DNA of 64,000 bases from Haemonchus contortus. Taxonomy: Eukaryota > Nematoda > Chromadorea > Rhabditida > Trichostrongylidae. Under the pieces are notes generated by a model, which did no database searches, was not told the DNA's origin, and worked only from the letters and a program-made list of their open reading frames with translations. The position numbers were made by a program, and so were the translations under genes. Of the stretch, positions 22,693 to 34,213 are shown piece after piece. Location of the stretch: assembly GCA_000469685.2 (NCBI GenBank), contig LS997567.1:10987325-11051324 (forward strand), read 5' to 3'. How positions within the stretch are numbered: position 1 is the stretch's first letter; the number at the start of each line of letters is the position of its first letter.

Positions 22693-24171
22693 TACAGTAA
22701 AGTTCAAAAAGAAATCACCTTGAGCCATTTCAGCCATAACTCATCTCAAACTCATTCTTTTTAACTGATTTTTCGACAGCACACTTTTCAAATATTACCG
22801 ACTTTCCTGCGATGCAGAATTGGCGGTAGCTCACTTCTGGCCAAGTAGGTGAATTTTTTCGAAAAACTTGCAAAAGAGGCATTTTTCTAGGTAGGTTTCA
22901 TTGTTTTTCGAGTTTAGAAATACAGGTGATTCTTCCATTTTGTTAGCTTATCGCTATCAGTGAATAGACAAAACTCTAGCTCTGGCTTTCTGACTGTGGA
23001 GCAGCTCTCCGCCATTGCTACGGGCAGTAAGTACGAATTGACCCATGCTCAACATCCAAGGCTGTACCAGTGTCTACGAAGGCTATCAGAGGTGTTGTGT
23101 CTCTCATAGGCCCAATTGAGCGAGCCAGCTCGGGAAGGTTACGGATTGCCGCTACTGAGGACGATAGGGAGATCATTTGTGCGTCGAGTCAAGATTCCTG
23201 ACGAGCATCTTCCGATATAATGGCCGAAATATCGACGATGACGACGATCCCTGAAAAAACAGACGAGCTCGACTTCAAAGGAGGCGTGAGCACCTTCCTT
23301 GGATCTTCGACCAATGACGCGAAGTTATCTAGAACGACTAGTCAAAGATTGTTTCGCTCGGTACGCTTGGGTTTCGTCCGTAGACGACCTTTCAAAACAC
23401 AAGTTCGACCCCAAGTACTATTTGACAACTCTCAGGCATGGTGCCGGCTCAGTGTTGGTTTGAGGATGGTCTCCGAGTCTAAGCATGGTGTCCTTGCACA
23501 ATCCTCTCACCACTGCGGCCCAGCAGATGTACGTAGACATTTTGGAGAAATCCATGCTACCTTTTTCCCGCCCTGTGCACGGAAGAAAATTTACTTTCCA
23601 GCTAGAAAACGACTCCGGACAGAGATCTAGAAGGGGCGCGCGAGTGGTTGACTCATCGGAAAATTCGATGCCTTGACTCACCCAGCCAGTCCCCTGACCT
23701 AAACATCTGGACCCTCCCGGTAAGAACTCAAGAAAAGGATAGCCGATAAAACAGTCGGAATTGCTGCCCAGAAGTTTGGCCTATTTGAAGAAGAATGGAA
23801 CGAAATCGATGAGTGCTTGATCGGCAAGTTGGTCGAATCAATGCCCCGCAGATGCCAAGGCGTCATCAATGCCAACGGCTTCACTACAAAGCGTCGGACT
23901 AGTAATTGAATAGATTTTAATCTCATGATGATAGCGTTCAAGTCAGGTGAATTATTTCAAATTATTAAAACTGATGTTGTTTGGCGTGCTCAGAAAAAAT
24001 GTAAAGAGTGGCCTTCTAAACGAAATAAAAAGGAGTTTTGTGAGTTCTGTGATGGAGACATTGAATATCATTACTGTTGACAACATATCAAAAAATCGGC
24101 TAAAAACATTGAGTCCAAGATGAGTTATGGCAAAAAAGGTTCAAGGTGATTTCTTTTTGAACGGTACTGTA
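22693..24171 (+). mobile_element. Tc1-like transposon in the glycoprotein
   Basis: Ends CAGTAAAGTTCAAAAAG (left) and the inverse CTTTTTGAACGGTACTG (right) lie inside TA on both sides. The inverted repeats extend for more than 80 bases (shared AAATCACCTTGA and GCCATAACTCATCT). The glycoprotein reading frame continues in phase from one flank to the other, which confirms the borders. Confidence 0.88.
23220..23910 (+). pseudogene. Tc1-like transposase remnant
   Basis: Pieces in several frames match the C-terminal half: YVDILEKSMLPFSRPVHGRK, then SPDLNIWTL (the catalytic-region SPDLN motif) near 23695, and ESMPRRCQGVINANG near 23840, the usual Tc1 end. Frameshifts and stops are frequent, so the copy is dead. 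It would have cut and pasted the element at TA sites. Confidence 0.8.
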
Positions 24172-24939
24172 AAACAATAGTCTTTCTCTGCGCGGGCAGG
24201 TGTGAATGCGTAACAGTGACATGTTCCTTTTATGTTATGGTCTGTTAAAATTTCATCAATAGTAATTTCTTTGCACTTGGAAACCATTAAAACATCTCCT
24301 GCTAAAAGAGCGAAAATGTCATCGCGGTTTAGTAGCATTTAGGCAGCGCTAGTCGGGTTTAGTAGGGCCATACTTTTTATTGCTTGTATTTTGAAGTTTG
24401 TGAGAGAGCAAATTCGTTCTAACAAAAACATGAAGTCCTATTGTGAAGTTTCTTCTATTTTTGTTTTCAAAAATTGCATCTCAGTACTTATAATAGTTCT
24501 GCGTGGCGATGGTCTTGGCATTGCTCGACCAAGTTCCGGGTCATTGCTCATTGTAGTAAAATCTGGTTCAAGGTCGGTAGCTATATGTTGTGATATCTTA
24601 CTTGAGTGTTCGATTTGATTTTCTCGAGCGAAGATTGCTTAGGTTCTAAAACTGAATATCTTGGTTTATGTAATTGGTGAGTTAACGCTTTATATTTATG
24701 GGTACTTACTGCTGCTTGTTTGTTAGCCTTCTGCCTCATGAGCTGATAAAATTGCACCAGGATGGGTTTGTTGTTAAGAGACTGTAATGCTTAGTGGTAT
24801 AACATTTTGGGGCTGTCATTTTTAGCATCGTGTGGTGGATGCGAACCATCTTGTAATACGAAACGAGCGGTCCGTGGTAAAGGACGCTCTTCATCAAATT
24901 TGGCTCGGCGAATGTTGTTAATCGTGTCTGTAAATTCGA

Positions 24940-25752
24940 ACAGTTGGGCCGCCCGGTTAACGCTGGGCTTCCCTCCTTCTTATGATGTCGCCCGGCTTCG
25001 ACGGGCGGTCCTCCTTTCTGTAAGAAATTTGCTATGCGTAAATAACGCTTCGGATTCACCTTTTTCCTTGGAAGCTCTACACCCTTAGAATTAGCTCCGA
25101 ATTTGGAGCGATTTTTCTGTAAGCCATTTTCGCTGTGCCGGTAAGAATATTGTATAATATCATAAAGCCGATTATTCGGAGAAAAAGTTGACATATGGGC
25201 TAAGGAAGCGTACCACCGTGAAATTTTCGTGCAATTGGAATACTATGAACGCCCTATGGCCAAAATGGCAATTTTCGCGCAAACACGGCCCCTATGGCCT
25301 TTCCTGCCCCTACAGTGAGTGTTCCCATCCTGTTGCTATAACTCCTATCAGATTTGAACGTTCTACGTCCACGGAGACAGAAGGTACGGAGGCAGGAGTT
25401 GTGAATTTTGCTCAAACCCCGCCCATTGTGGGGGGGGAGTCTGATTCTGCCACCCACCATTAGTGTTCCTATCCTGCCGCCCGCACTCCTACCAAGTTTG
25501 AGTGCTCTAGGATCACGGGGACAGGATTTGTGAATTTCCGCTCATACATTTATTTCTCACATACCCCGCCCCCTTTGGGCGGAGTCCGGTCCAGACCCAC
25601 TGAAAGTGTTCCCATCCTGCCGCCTGTACTCCTACCAAATTTGAACGCTTTCGGTCCACGGGGACAGGAGTTCTGAATTTACTGTCAGACACACACACAC
25701 ATACACACACAAACACACCAACAGACACACTTAGGCGATTATATAAATAGGA
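24940..25752 (-). mobile_element. Non-autonomous Helitron in the glycoprotein
   Basis: On the minus strand the element begins TCCTATTTATATAATC at 25752, carries a TG-rich run (25684-25732 on +), GC-rich repeat units, and ends in a palindromic GC-rich stretch plus CTGT at 24940, followed by a host T. The host bases are A and T, as expected for Helitrons, which make no target duplication. Joining the flanks keeps the glycoprotein frame open for about 60 codons, which fixes the ends. No Rep/helicase is encoded. Confidence 0.75.
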
Positions 25753-26349
25753 TAAGACGCGAATTGTGGAAGTGTTGTTTATTTATGGTATGCACAACTT
25801 CTGGTCGTTCAGAGAAGATTGTGCGTGGGCTGTTATCCTGGAGTTCTGGTGAATCTATGAAAACACCGTTATCTATGGCTATTGCGTTGCCGTTTAAGCA
25901 CTATGCTCTTTTTTGAGGAGAAGAAAACATTTTTATAGGTGAAGGCGGATTGGATGTCATTAAATAGAATACGAGTTGGAATCACGTATGCTACTCCCTG
26001 AGCGCCTCTGACCTAACGGCATAGAGGAAGAGTAGATGTCCCAAATAACAGTGCCGTGACTAAGATAGCAATTTGTTGAATCGATATTACAGTGGGTCAT
26101 ATCGCCGAACTGTCCTATTAAATGTTTTCCGTCAAACGTTGCAATACTCCCTTTTCAAAATAAATGTTGTTGGTACTAGTACATTTTTCTCCAAAGAATC
26201 ATGGGTATGAATAATGAATTTGGTTGTCAAAGCCATATACATTGGGTGATAGAGGTGTAAGAGGGATGTTATTGAATTCTTCAGTAGTTGGTATAGAGCG
26301 CAAAAGGTAGAGTCGATTGGCGTCATGGATTCTTCATCGCTATTCACCG

Positions 26350-26932
26350 AAAAAGATATATGAAGCGCCGCTTATGGGACGAGACCGTTTGAAAGCGCTG
26401 ACTAATCGTCGGTCGTCATTAACAGACATCGTCCCACGGAACAGACACAATATTCAGTTTACTGTATTCATAAGTAAGCTATATTTGTGTGAATCAAGTA
26501 AAAACTCCTGGAAACAAAAGAAAAACTTGTATTCTGTTAAGATTTGGGTGAATATTCCAAAATCATGGGGCTTTGTAGACCAATTCGTTTTATGAAGCTT
26601 TGAATAGTGATTATTCATAGAAGGCACTAGTCAAACGTTTGGCGGGAACAAGATTAGAGGTAAGGCGACAATTGTTGGAAGGAATTCAAATTTCAATTGT
26701 TATCTGATATGATGTGTGACTCCTCACTCGATGCTTATTATTTCCATAAAAACCTTAGATTTAGAAGGATCATGGGTCTACGCTAAAGTTGGTAAGCAAA
26801 TAAATGTAAAATATGAAACCAAAAAAACTGAGAATTTCTTCATTTAGCTGACTTACAGTGCTATCGGTCACCATTGACCGACATCGTCCCACGAGACAGA
26901 CTGGCTGTCGATCAACATTGACCGACATTGTC
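26350..26932. other. Unresolved insertion within the glycoprotein
   Basis: Coding similarity is lost between the two flanking glycoprotein pieces. Near both sides is a direct repeat containing GACATCGTCCCACG (26425 and 26883), and ACCGACAT-type words recur four times. I could not determine whether it is a small LTR, a SINE or a tandem expansion. Confidence 0.4.
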
Positions 26933-26933
26933 G

Positions 26934-28206
26934 TCAACGTGTTAAACAATGGTATGTCGTTATGAGAAGAGGTTCTGTGCGTTCAACATAAACGTTCGCC
27001 GAAGTTATGAGTATGTTCGATGCATTAGTATAATAGTAGTGACGCATGTTAAAGATCCGAAAAGGCGATGGGTCAGTCGGATTAACCGGCTGCGCATAGC
27101 TGGTCTTTAAGAGAAGAGGAAGTGGTAGGTGCATCTGGAGTTGCGACAAGTGGGAAAATGAAAAGCGAAGTGATGGGTTATACGAGATAGGTAAACCTCC
27201 CGTAGTAATAGAGTTTACTGGAGGGCGTCGTGGAGAGTGAGGACGTTTACGTAGATTCCTACCGATGGATGGGTTGGAACGATGTTCTACTGGTCTAGGG
27301 TAAAGCGATGCGAATTGGGAACGTTCTGATTGATGTTTGCGATGCTTGTGTTTGTTTGTGGGAGCAAGTCGTGTATCACACTGTGGTGGGGTTTGAAAGC
27401 GTGAGTGGAACTGTTGTTTACAAAGAAAATTGGGCTCAAAGTGAGGACGCCAGTTGGAATTGATGTTTCGTCTAGTGTTACGATTCAAAGTGAGGGCGCG
27501 AGTTTGGATTGAAGTTTGACTTTAAGTTAGGATGACGTGAAAATAAGGAAGAGCGGGTTTGTTAATAGGATGGGGTTAAGGCGTTGATAACTTTATCAAT
27601 TTTGGCTCTTAAAAGATTACCTGATGTTATTAACTGTCGGAGTTAATCAGATTCCATGTCCTTTCTGCATCACACACCATTTGGTCATAGTCAGTTGATA
27701 ATGGACCAAGGAGTATTAGGCGTTGTTTGATTGGAATAGATAGCGCACTAGTATGAATCATATGTTGCAAAAATTGTCGTTTGTCAGCAAAATGTGGACT
27801 AGGAAAGGCGTTTATTTTTGTGTTGAATGATTTGGAGTTTCTAATAATAAGATTATTTGTAAAATTCAGAAATTTAATTGGAAACACAATGCTTCTTTAT
27901 TTTATGTGTTTTTCAAAGTTCCAAAGCGATTAACACAAAAATAAATCGTGAACTGTGTAATTGATTTTGTTATTATTGAAAAACTTTAAAAAAATTGGAA
28001 CAAAAAAGAAAGTTATTCTAAGGATTAAAATTTGAAAAATTCAGTTTATTTAAGTTTAAATCAAAAAATTTTATATTTTTTACTTCATAAATTACATTTT
28101 TAGCTGACATTACACTTGTAGAGGCTGTCGTTTTAATCCATTGCGAGGGGCGTGTATTAATCGAGATACCGAACATACGAAAGCAAATGTCATTCCGTAA
28201 ATCCAA
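26934..28206 (-). pseudogene. gag: gag of gypsy element 2
   Basis: Three minus-strand pieces in order: 28206-28018 (SMSAKNVIYEV-like), 27887-27630 (FLQHMIHTSALSIPIKQRL, LGPLSTDYDQMVCDAERTWN, a capsid-like helical segment) and 27488-26934. The last has a strongly basic stretch (RNTRRNINSNWRPHF, HKHRKHQSER, RKRPHSPRRP) like a nucleocapsid without zinc knuckles, and the same open frame runs on into the hydrophobic segment that starts the glycoprotein. AT-rich broken sequence separates the first two pieces. Family call is by position and composition, not by a defining motif. Confidence 0.55.
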
Positions 28207-28319
28207 CTACTTCCGAGCGATTGTTCTATTCGTTTCATATCTTATGTGCCGTATGGTTAAATGAAGGTTTAATGTATCTTGTGGCGATAATTACTCTTAT
28301 TTGAGAGGTTGCGAGGATC

Positions 28320-28451
28320 ATGAACGATTATAATGGCCTAGAAGCAGAGGCGGATATAATGTTAGACGAAGATCAAGCCCTGCAGCATGAAGAGGTGGTC
28401 TTAGCGGTCACACCTGAACTGAGTACTCCTACTTGTTTGGTGTCGTTATGA
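28320..28451 (+). CDS. Small acidic ORF, unrecognised
   Basis: 43 codons from ATG, very acidic (GLEAEADIMLDEDQALQHEE). Not recognised. It could be an exon of the same transcript as the two small plus-strand ORFs that follow, since all three lie between gypsy element 2 and the Penelope-like element, but I see no convincing splice pairs. Confidence 0.25.
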   Translation: MNDYNGLEAEADIMLDEDQALQHEEVVLAVTPELSTPTCLVSL

Positions 28452-28728
28452 CCAAAATATGTGTAGTTATCTTGTAGACGCTCTGCTCTGCGTGCGGTGG
28501 GGAGGAGTGGTACGAGTACCTAGTGAATCGCTTCAAGGACGCTATAGCGCTCGCTTGCCCAAGTACAAGCTTCAGCTGAAGCGGCCTACGGTAAACACTT
28601 GCATATGGAACGCAAGGTGCTGCGAGCCTCGTTTGGAGAGACGATCCACCGTCAGCGTAGAGTCGAGAAGCGCTTGGGGGTAAATTAGTGTTGTCTAATA
28701 TGTATAGTAGTGATGTGGTGTTAAAAAA

Positions 28729-28902
28729 ATGCTTCAAAGAAATTATATACGGCAAGAGGAAATGCTGGATGTGGGGTATGGGCCCTATCGCGGAATACAT
28801 GTAGAGTTGGCAAACCCTCAGATGAATAAACCAACCATACCACCAACCACACCACCCGCATCTCCCGCTGGGGAGGTGGCACAATCAATCTCAAAAGAGT
28901 GA
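28729..28902 (+). CDS. Small proline-rich ORF, unrecognised
   Basis: 57 codons, with EEMLDVGYGPYRGIHVEL and a proline/threonine-rich tail (KPTIPPTTPPASPAGE). No known domain. Low complexity makes chance possible. Confidence 0.25.
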   Translation: MLQRNYIRQEEMLDVGYGPYRGIHVELANPQMNKPTIPPTTPPASPAGEVAQSISKE

Positions 28903-29121
28903 TAAGTTCTCTTGAAAAATAAATGTTCTTGTGAAAGGTGGGTCATTTGTGAAATGGAGGTAATCAAAACCATGATATCCTGTGAGTTTGGTCATGTTGT
29001 CTCTGTGTTTGTTGTGCCGTGTGTTTAGTGGATAGATATGTCGACATATTTGGACGCGGAACAATTCCATGCCGATATGCTAAGCGACACTTCGGTATTG
29101 TTGTGGTAAGGTAGTTGCTAG

Positions 29122-29355
29122 ATAGACGGTGAATTATTATTTGTAGCCTGTATAATGTGCTCACTGGGCGCGGTGTCAATGGGTTTGCTAATTGGTGAGC
29201 ATCAAACAAGTGGCAGATGGAGAAAGAGTCTCTGCAAGGCAGACGTGGATCTTGCAAAGCGTAACTGCACCCTGAATGAGCGGCTGAACGTCTTCGACAA
29301 GCTGGTTGGCCTGATGGATAAGGAAGAAAAGGAGGTAAAAGAAGAAAAAATATAA
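29122..29355 (+). CDS. Putative single-pass membrane protein, last exon
   Basis: From a possible acceptor (TTGCTAG) at 29121 the frame encodes a hydrophobic segment of about 21 residues (LLFVACIMCSLGAVSMGLLIG) and a charged, likely coiled tail ending KEEKEVKEEKI, then TAA. A candidate AATAAA at 33898 lies beyond the Penelope-like insertion, so that insertion may sit in its 3' UTR. I do not recognise the protein. It may be a host gene fragment. Confidence 0.35.
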   Translation: MDGELLFVACIMCSLGAVSMGLLIGEHQTSGRWRKSLCKADVDLAKRNCTLNERLNVFDKLVGLMDKEEKEVKEEKI

Positions 29356-29743
29356 CTATGTGTTGTAGTCGGTCCCCTTTTTGTAGTTCAGCAATCTAAA
29401 ATGCTCCATAAATATTATTTGTCAACTCTTCTGTGCCATACAGGTTTTTAATGGTGGAATCTTTATTTGCCTGACGTTTCGACTATCTCGTCGTTATCGA
29501 AGGCCTGAAAGCGTATCGCAACTTTATAGTGTTACCTATCACGCTTGACGTAGACCAGCTCTTAACTAGTTGCAACTCAGGCTGATGATCTTACAACTAA
29601 TAAGAAACTCCGACAAGTCACTCACGTCAATTCCACCGATACCGAACAGTTGCTCAAGTTTAGTGACGATAGAGCAATTGAGACAGCCCTGTCAACCACG
29701 ACCTATTTATAGAATCGTGACGTGACGCGTATCAGTCTCACTA

Positions 29744-32432
29744 TCAAAGCTCACACAGAGGGATGTAAGGCAAGAGGTCGCCAGTTATATTGATGCACTC
29801 ATTCTTGTTATTCATGCTCGGATTTCTGTGTATTATCCAGAAAGCCTCGAGAGTTTTTCTGGCGCCAATACTGTCCTCGTGGGCCAGAATTGTGCACTTA
29901 ACGTCAAAGTCACAACCAGCATGACCTTCCCTTCTGTGCTTCCCAAGCGGTGCAATCGAGCAAGACCATCGTTTGCTGGCTAGATGTTCTTTCACACGAA
30001 CGCATAGCTGTCTCCCAGTTTCTCCAATATAGCAAGCATCACAAGCTAAACACTGAAGTTGGTAAACCACAGCTCTTTGTGCACAGTCTCCTACTTTTCC
30101 ATATGGGCAGATCACGCAGTTATCCATGATGCAAATCCGGTCATAGAGACGATTTCTAACCAACTGGTGTTTGATGTTTTCTCTCGGTGTGTTCACCAAG
30201 AAAACGTCATTGGCTAGATCCGCTCTTTCCAGGCATTGCTGAATAACTGCGCTGAATCGATCTGATATGAATGGTAATTGAAGATACATCTTATCTCCAG
30301 TTCCATTTGGAAAAGGCCTTGATCTGCTTCGTGAACCATGCTGCCGAGTTGTGTATCCATTCAGATTAGCTATTTGGTGTGCTAACCTTCTGGATTCTTC
30401 CCGCTCATCGTTACCGGTGCACACCTCCACAGCCGTTCTGTACATGTTCCGTAATACTGCGCAATTAACAGCTTTGGGGTGTGCAGACATTGCATGAACT
30501 AGGATATTCTTGGAGCTTTCTTTTCTATACCATTTCACACTGTATGTTCCACTGGTAACCCTTACCTGAGTATTCAGATAGGGTAACCAGCCTTCATGCG
30601 GGACTTCTCGAGTGAGCTTGATGTACTGCGACTGACTGTTTAGAATGTTGAACAACTCATCCATTTCTGACTGAGTTGATGTTATGACGAAACAGTCGTC
30701 AATGTAGCGGCAGTACATTATGGGTAAGCGTGCCAGCACTGGTTGTTCGATTCTACTCATAAAGCAGACAGCGAGAACCGGTGCTAGCCGCTGTCCCATT
30801 GCAAGCCCTCTTATCTGCGTAGAATATCTACGGGACCCTTTTGAATATATTGCAGTTCAAGCACTCCTTGATGAGAGCCACTATTTGTGCCTTGCTCAAT
30901 CCGAACGTCAACACACTTCTTTCGTGCTGGTCAAGCATTTCTGAAACTGCTTGTAAAGCCTCGTCGTTGCTAACGTTGGTGTAGAGCGCAGACACGTCAA
31001 ATGACTCAACAACACAGTCGCGTTGAGGTCTGCAAGCACGCAAGCGATCCAAGAACTGTCCCGTATTCGACAGACGTGATGGTATATGGACCAAGAGTTG
31101 ACCGATGATTTTATTTAGGAACCATGAAATGCGATCGGTCGGTCCATCAACACAACTGATTATAGGCCTGATTTTGTAAGCCTGCGGCAGCAGTGACTGC
31201 ACGTTTTCAGCAGACAATTTATGAGTCTTAATAAGGCTATAAAACACTGGGCACGTGGGGTTCTCCTGCTTCAGCCTTCTAATGAATCTTTCATCCAATT
31301 TTGCCATCTTTCCTACTTTGACCCACAAGGTGCTTAACTTGTGTGTTTGCATAAGAAAGGCTTTTTCTGTCGTGTTGCGGTAGACTGTTGTGTCTGCTAG
31401 ATGGAGTCTGTCTGTGATTTCCCTGTCTAAAGACTGGGGTAATATCACAAATTCTCCACCTTTGTCGCTGACAGAAAGGCGTAGTTCATTCCGTTTTATT
31501 CTTTCCCGGATTTCGTTGAACCCTTCCCATTGCTCGCGTGTCAGGTTGGAGCGCTTTTCGCGCTTGAATTTATCAAGCGCGTTCAAAACTCCTGCTGACA
31601 AGACTCGGAACTTAATATCTGCTTCCGGGAAGGGATCAGATTCTTTATAAAATGACTGCGGGAACGGAATAGGTGTTGGAGTAGTACGCTCTAGCCTTTC
31701 AACCATCTGTCCCTGGGAGTCGCGTCGTGCTTTCGTTCTCAGTTGGTCCCTGAACTTTTGCAAACCGCAAACAATTTTACGAACGGTAAGCGGGTTGATC
31801 GTTTGCGTTAATGAGAACGATGGCCCCAAACTCAGAAAATCCACAGCTTTCGACGGAATTCGTGCATCGCCTACGACGGTGACTCTTGCTTTTTCAGGTA
31901 AGATGTTTGGCTGTTGCGAGCTTTGTTGTTCGGATCGGTTAAAATTGGACGAGGAGTGAACGTTATCAGAATTTCTTACCCGTTGTGCGTCCCTCAGGGA
32001 ATCATACTTGGCGCAGAGCGTGGCCTTGGCGTCAGAACGGATAAGATCACACAGGCGTTTCGATTCACCTTCAATCCTTCTCCATAATTCTTCCGACAGA
32101 AGGCGGCGACAAGATTCTTCTTTAGCTTCACACTTCAGCAACATTGAATACAGTAGATGTTCTTTTTCTCTGATAACCACATTGAGCAGCGATCGATAGA
32201 TGTTCTTGATTCTGGGGTGGTTATCAGGAAGGCCGCACACTGATCCAAGCTGTTTATTTTGAATGAATCTTGGTAGAATTTCAGTCGCCTTGCATCGTTT
32301 CAGAAAGAGGAGGGACTGTCGGGTGAGTACCACTTTTTGCCGCAACGATAACGCTTCTCTCACTAGGCGAAACACATTCGGCGGTACATTCTGAAGCAAT
32401 CTCCATGTTCGCCTTTCCTTAAACCTGGGCAT
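29744..32432 (-). pseudogene. Penelope-like reverse transcriptase with GIY-YIG endonuclease (one frameshift)
   Basis: A 534-codon frame (32432-30828) starts MPRFKERRTWRLL and has the RT fingers/palm: SDKGGEFVILPQ, YSLIKTHKL, YKIRPIISCVDGPTDR, ESFDVSALYTNV. The next 351 codons (30799-29744) lie in another frame: IRGLAMGQRLAP precedes the start, then YCRYIDDCFVI (catalytic YxDD) and, near the end, YQLQCLACDACYIGETGRQL, the GIY-YIG nuclease. A single-base indel in the run around 30832-30840 would explain the break. Everything else is open, so the insertion is young. About 885 residues in all, in the family range. Confidence 0.92.
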
Positions 32433-32615
32433 CTGTACTATTATTTGTCAACTCTTCTGTGCCATACAGGTTTTTAATGGTGGAATCTTTATTTGCCTGA
32501 CGTTTCGACTATCTCGTCAGTATCGAAGGCCTGAAAGCGTATCGCAACTTTATAGTGTTACCTATCACGCTTGACGTAGACCAGCTCTTAACTAGTTACA
32601 ATTCGGCAGCATGGT

Positions 32616-33410
32616 GTGAAATGGTATAGAAAAGAAAGCTCCAAGAATATCCTAGTTCATGCAATGTCTGCACACCCCAAAGCTGTTAATTGCGCAGTAT
32701 TACGGAACATGTACAGAACGGCTGTGGAGGTGTGCACCGGTAACGATGAGCGGGAAGAATCCAGAAGGTTAGCACACCAAATAGCTAATCTGAATGGATA
32801 CACAACTCGGCAGCATGGCTCACTAAGCAGATCAAGGCCTTTTCCAAATGGAACTGGAGATAAGATGTATCTTCAATTACCATTCATATCAGATCGATTC
32901 AGCGCAGTTATTCAGCAATGCCTGGAAAGAGCGGATCTAGCCAATGACGTTTTCTTGGTGAACACACCGAGAGAAAACATCAAACACCAGTTGGTTAGAA
33001 ATCGTCTCTATGACCGGATTTGCATCATGGATAACTACGTGATCTGCCCATATGGAAAAGTAGGAGACTGTGCACAAAGAGCTGTGGTTTACCAACTTCA
33101 GTGTTTAGCTTGTGATGCTTGCTATATTGGAGAAACTGGGAGACAGCTATGCGTTCGTGTGAAAGAACATCTAGCCAGCAAACGAAGGTCTTGCTCGATT
33201 GCACCGCTTGGGAAGCACAGAAGGGAAGGTCATGCTGGTTGTGACTTTGACGTTAAGTGCACGATTCTGGCCCACGAGGACAGTATTGGCGCCAGAAAAA
33301 CTCTCGAGGCTTTCTGGATAATACACAGAAATCCGAGCATGAATAACAAGAATGAGTGCATCAACATAACTGGCGACCTCTTGCCTTACATCCCTCTGTG
33401 TGAGCTTTGA
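32616..33410 (+). pseudogene. 5'-truncated Penelope-like ORF in opposite orientation
   Basis: 264 codons identical in nearly every residue to the C-terminal part of the minus-strand copy, from KWYRKESSKNILVHAMS through the GIY-YIG domain (CYIGETGRQL) to the same stop. It lacks the RT core. Very high identity to the neighbouring copy implies that the two arose in one event or very recently. Confidence 0.9.
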
Positions 33411-33792
33411 TAGTGAGACTGATACGCGTCACGTCACGATTCTATAAATAGGTCGTGGTTGACCGGGCTGTCTCAATTGCTCTATCGTCACTAAACTTGA
33501 GCAACCGTTCGGTATTGGTGGAATTGACGTGAGTGACTTGTCGGAGTTCCTTATTAGTTGTAAGTTCATCAGCCTGAGTTGCAACTAGTTAAGAGCTGGT
33601 CTACGTCAAGCGTGATAGGTAACACTATAAAGTTGCGATACGCTTTCAGGCCTTTGATACTGACGAGATAGTCGAAACGTCAGGCAAATAAAGATTCCAC
33701 CATTAAAAACCTGTATGGCACAGAAGAGTTGACAAATAATAGTACAGATGCCCAGGTTTAAGGAAAGGCGAACATGGAGATTGCTCCATAAA

Positions 33793-34213
33793 CATTTATG
33801 GCGGCGTGAGCTTGCCGTCGTCCAACCGAACTTCGAGGCCAGTTGGGTGAAAGTGAAGAGATGAAGGGTTCAAGCGAATTTGATAAACCAGATACTCAAT
33901 AAAGGTTTTGCAAGCTTAATAAGTTGTGTCGATCTATGTTGCATAAATGGATGTAGTAAGGTGATCACATCGGGAACCAGCCGATGATATGTCACAATTT
34001 GTGCAACCAGTTAGGTGAGTGGATATTTGTTTAGGATGATGTTCTCAGTAGGAAAAATAGTTCCTTGTGGAGACTTGTGAGACTTGTGCAGTTACCGTAT
34101 GCTGGACGTCTATTTGATGTTAGGTGCGCGCATAATTAATAGGTTTCCAGCGAGTGAGTGTCAATTACTAATGAGATCAACTGCTGCCGGTTGATCCTTG
34201 CCGACAATCCGTG
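33793..34213. other. Right flank of the Penelope-like element
   Basis: No ORF I can support. AATAAA at 33898-33903 could be the polyadenylation signal of the plus-strand transcript that includes the ORF at 29122-29355. Confidence 0.35.

Larger units (their letters stand above)
21981..27060 (-). pseudogene. Env-like membrane glycoprotein lying between gag and protease of gypsy element 2
   Basis: Reading leftwards after the basic end of gag there is a short hydrophobic segment ending SYAQP, which could be a signal peptide, then an ectodomain-like region rich in cysteine and N-glycosylation sites. Later pieces are at 26347-25753 (STFCALYQLLKNS; THCNIDSTNCYLSHGT after a frameshift), 24939-24650, 24338-24172 (CKEITIDEILTDHN, GTCHCYAF) and 22692-22200. 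The last contains one clear membrane anchor of about 23 hydrophobic residues near 22205-22275, followed by a second hydrophobic stretch. Three insertions and several frameshifts break it. Such proteins mediate membrane fusion in enveloped retroelements. The fold was not identified; position before protease is unusual. Confidence 0.65.
29413..33782 (-). mobile_element. Penelope-like element with head-to-head partial copy and 10-bp target duplication
   Basis: GCTCCATAAA flanks the whole unit (29403-29412 and 33783-33792). The unit contains a minus-strand full copy (terminal repeat, RT plus GIY-YIG ORF, terminal repeat at 32436-32600) joined at about 32605 to a plus-strand copy that has only the 3' part of the ORF, a terminal repeat and the first 12 or so codons of the next ORF. 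Terminal repeats start TATTATTTGTCAACTC. Such pLTR arrangements are typical of Penelope elements. Confidence 0.9.

Noticed and set aside
23418..23681. Minus-strand frame opposite the Tc1 transposase
   Set aside because: Shadow of transposase motifs read on the plus strand.
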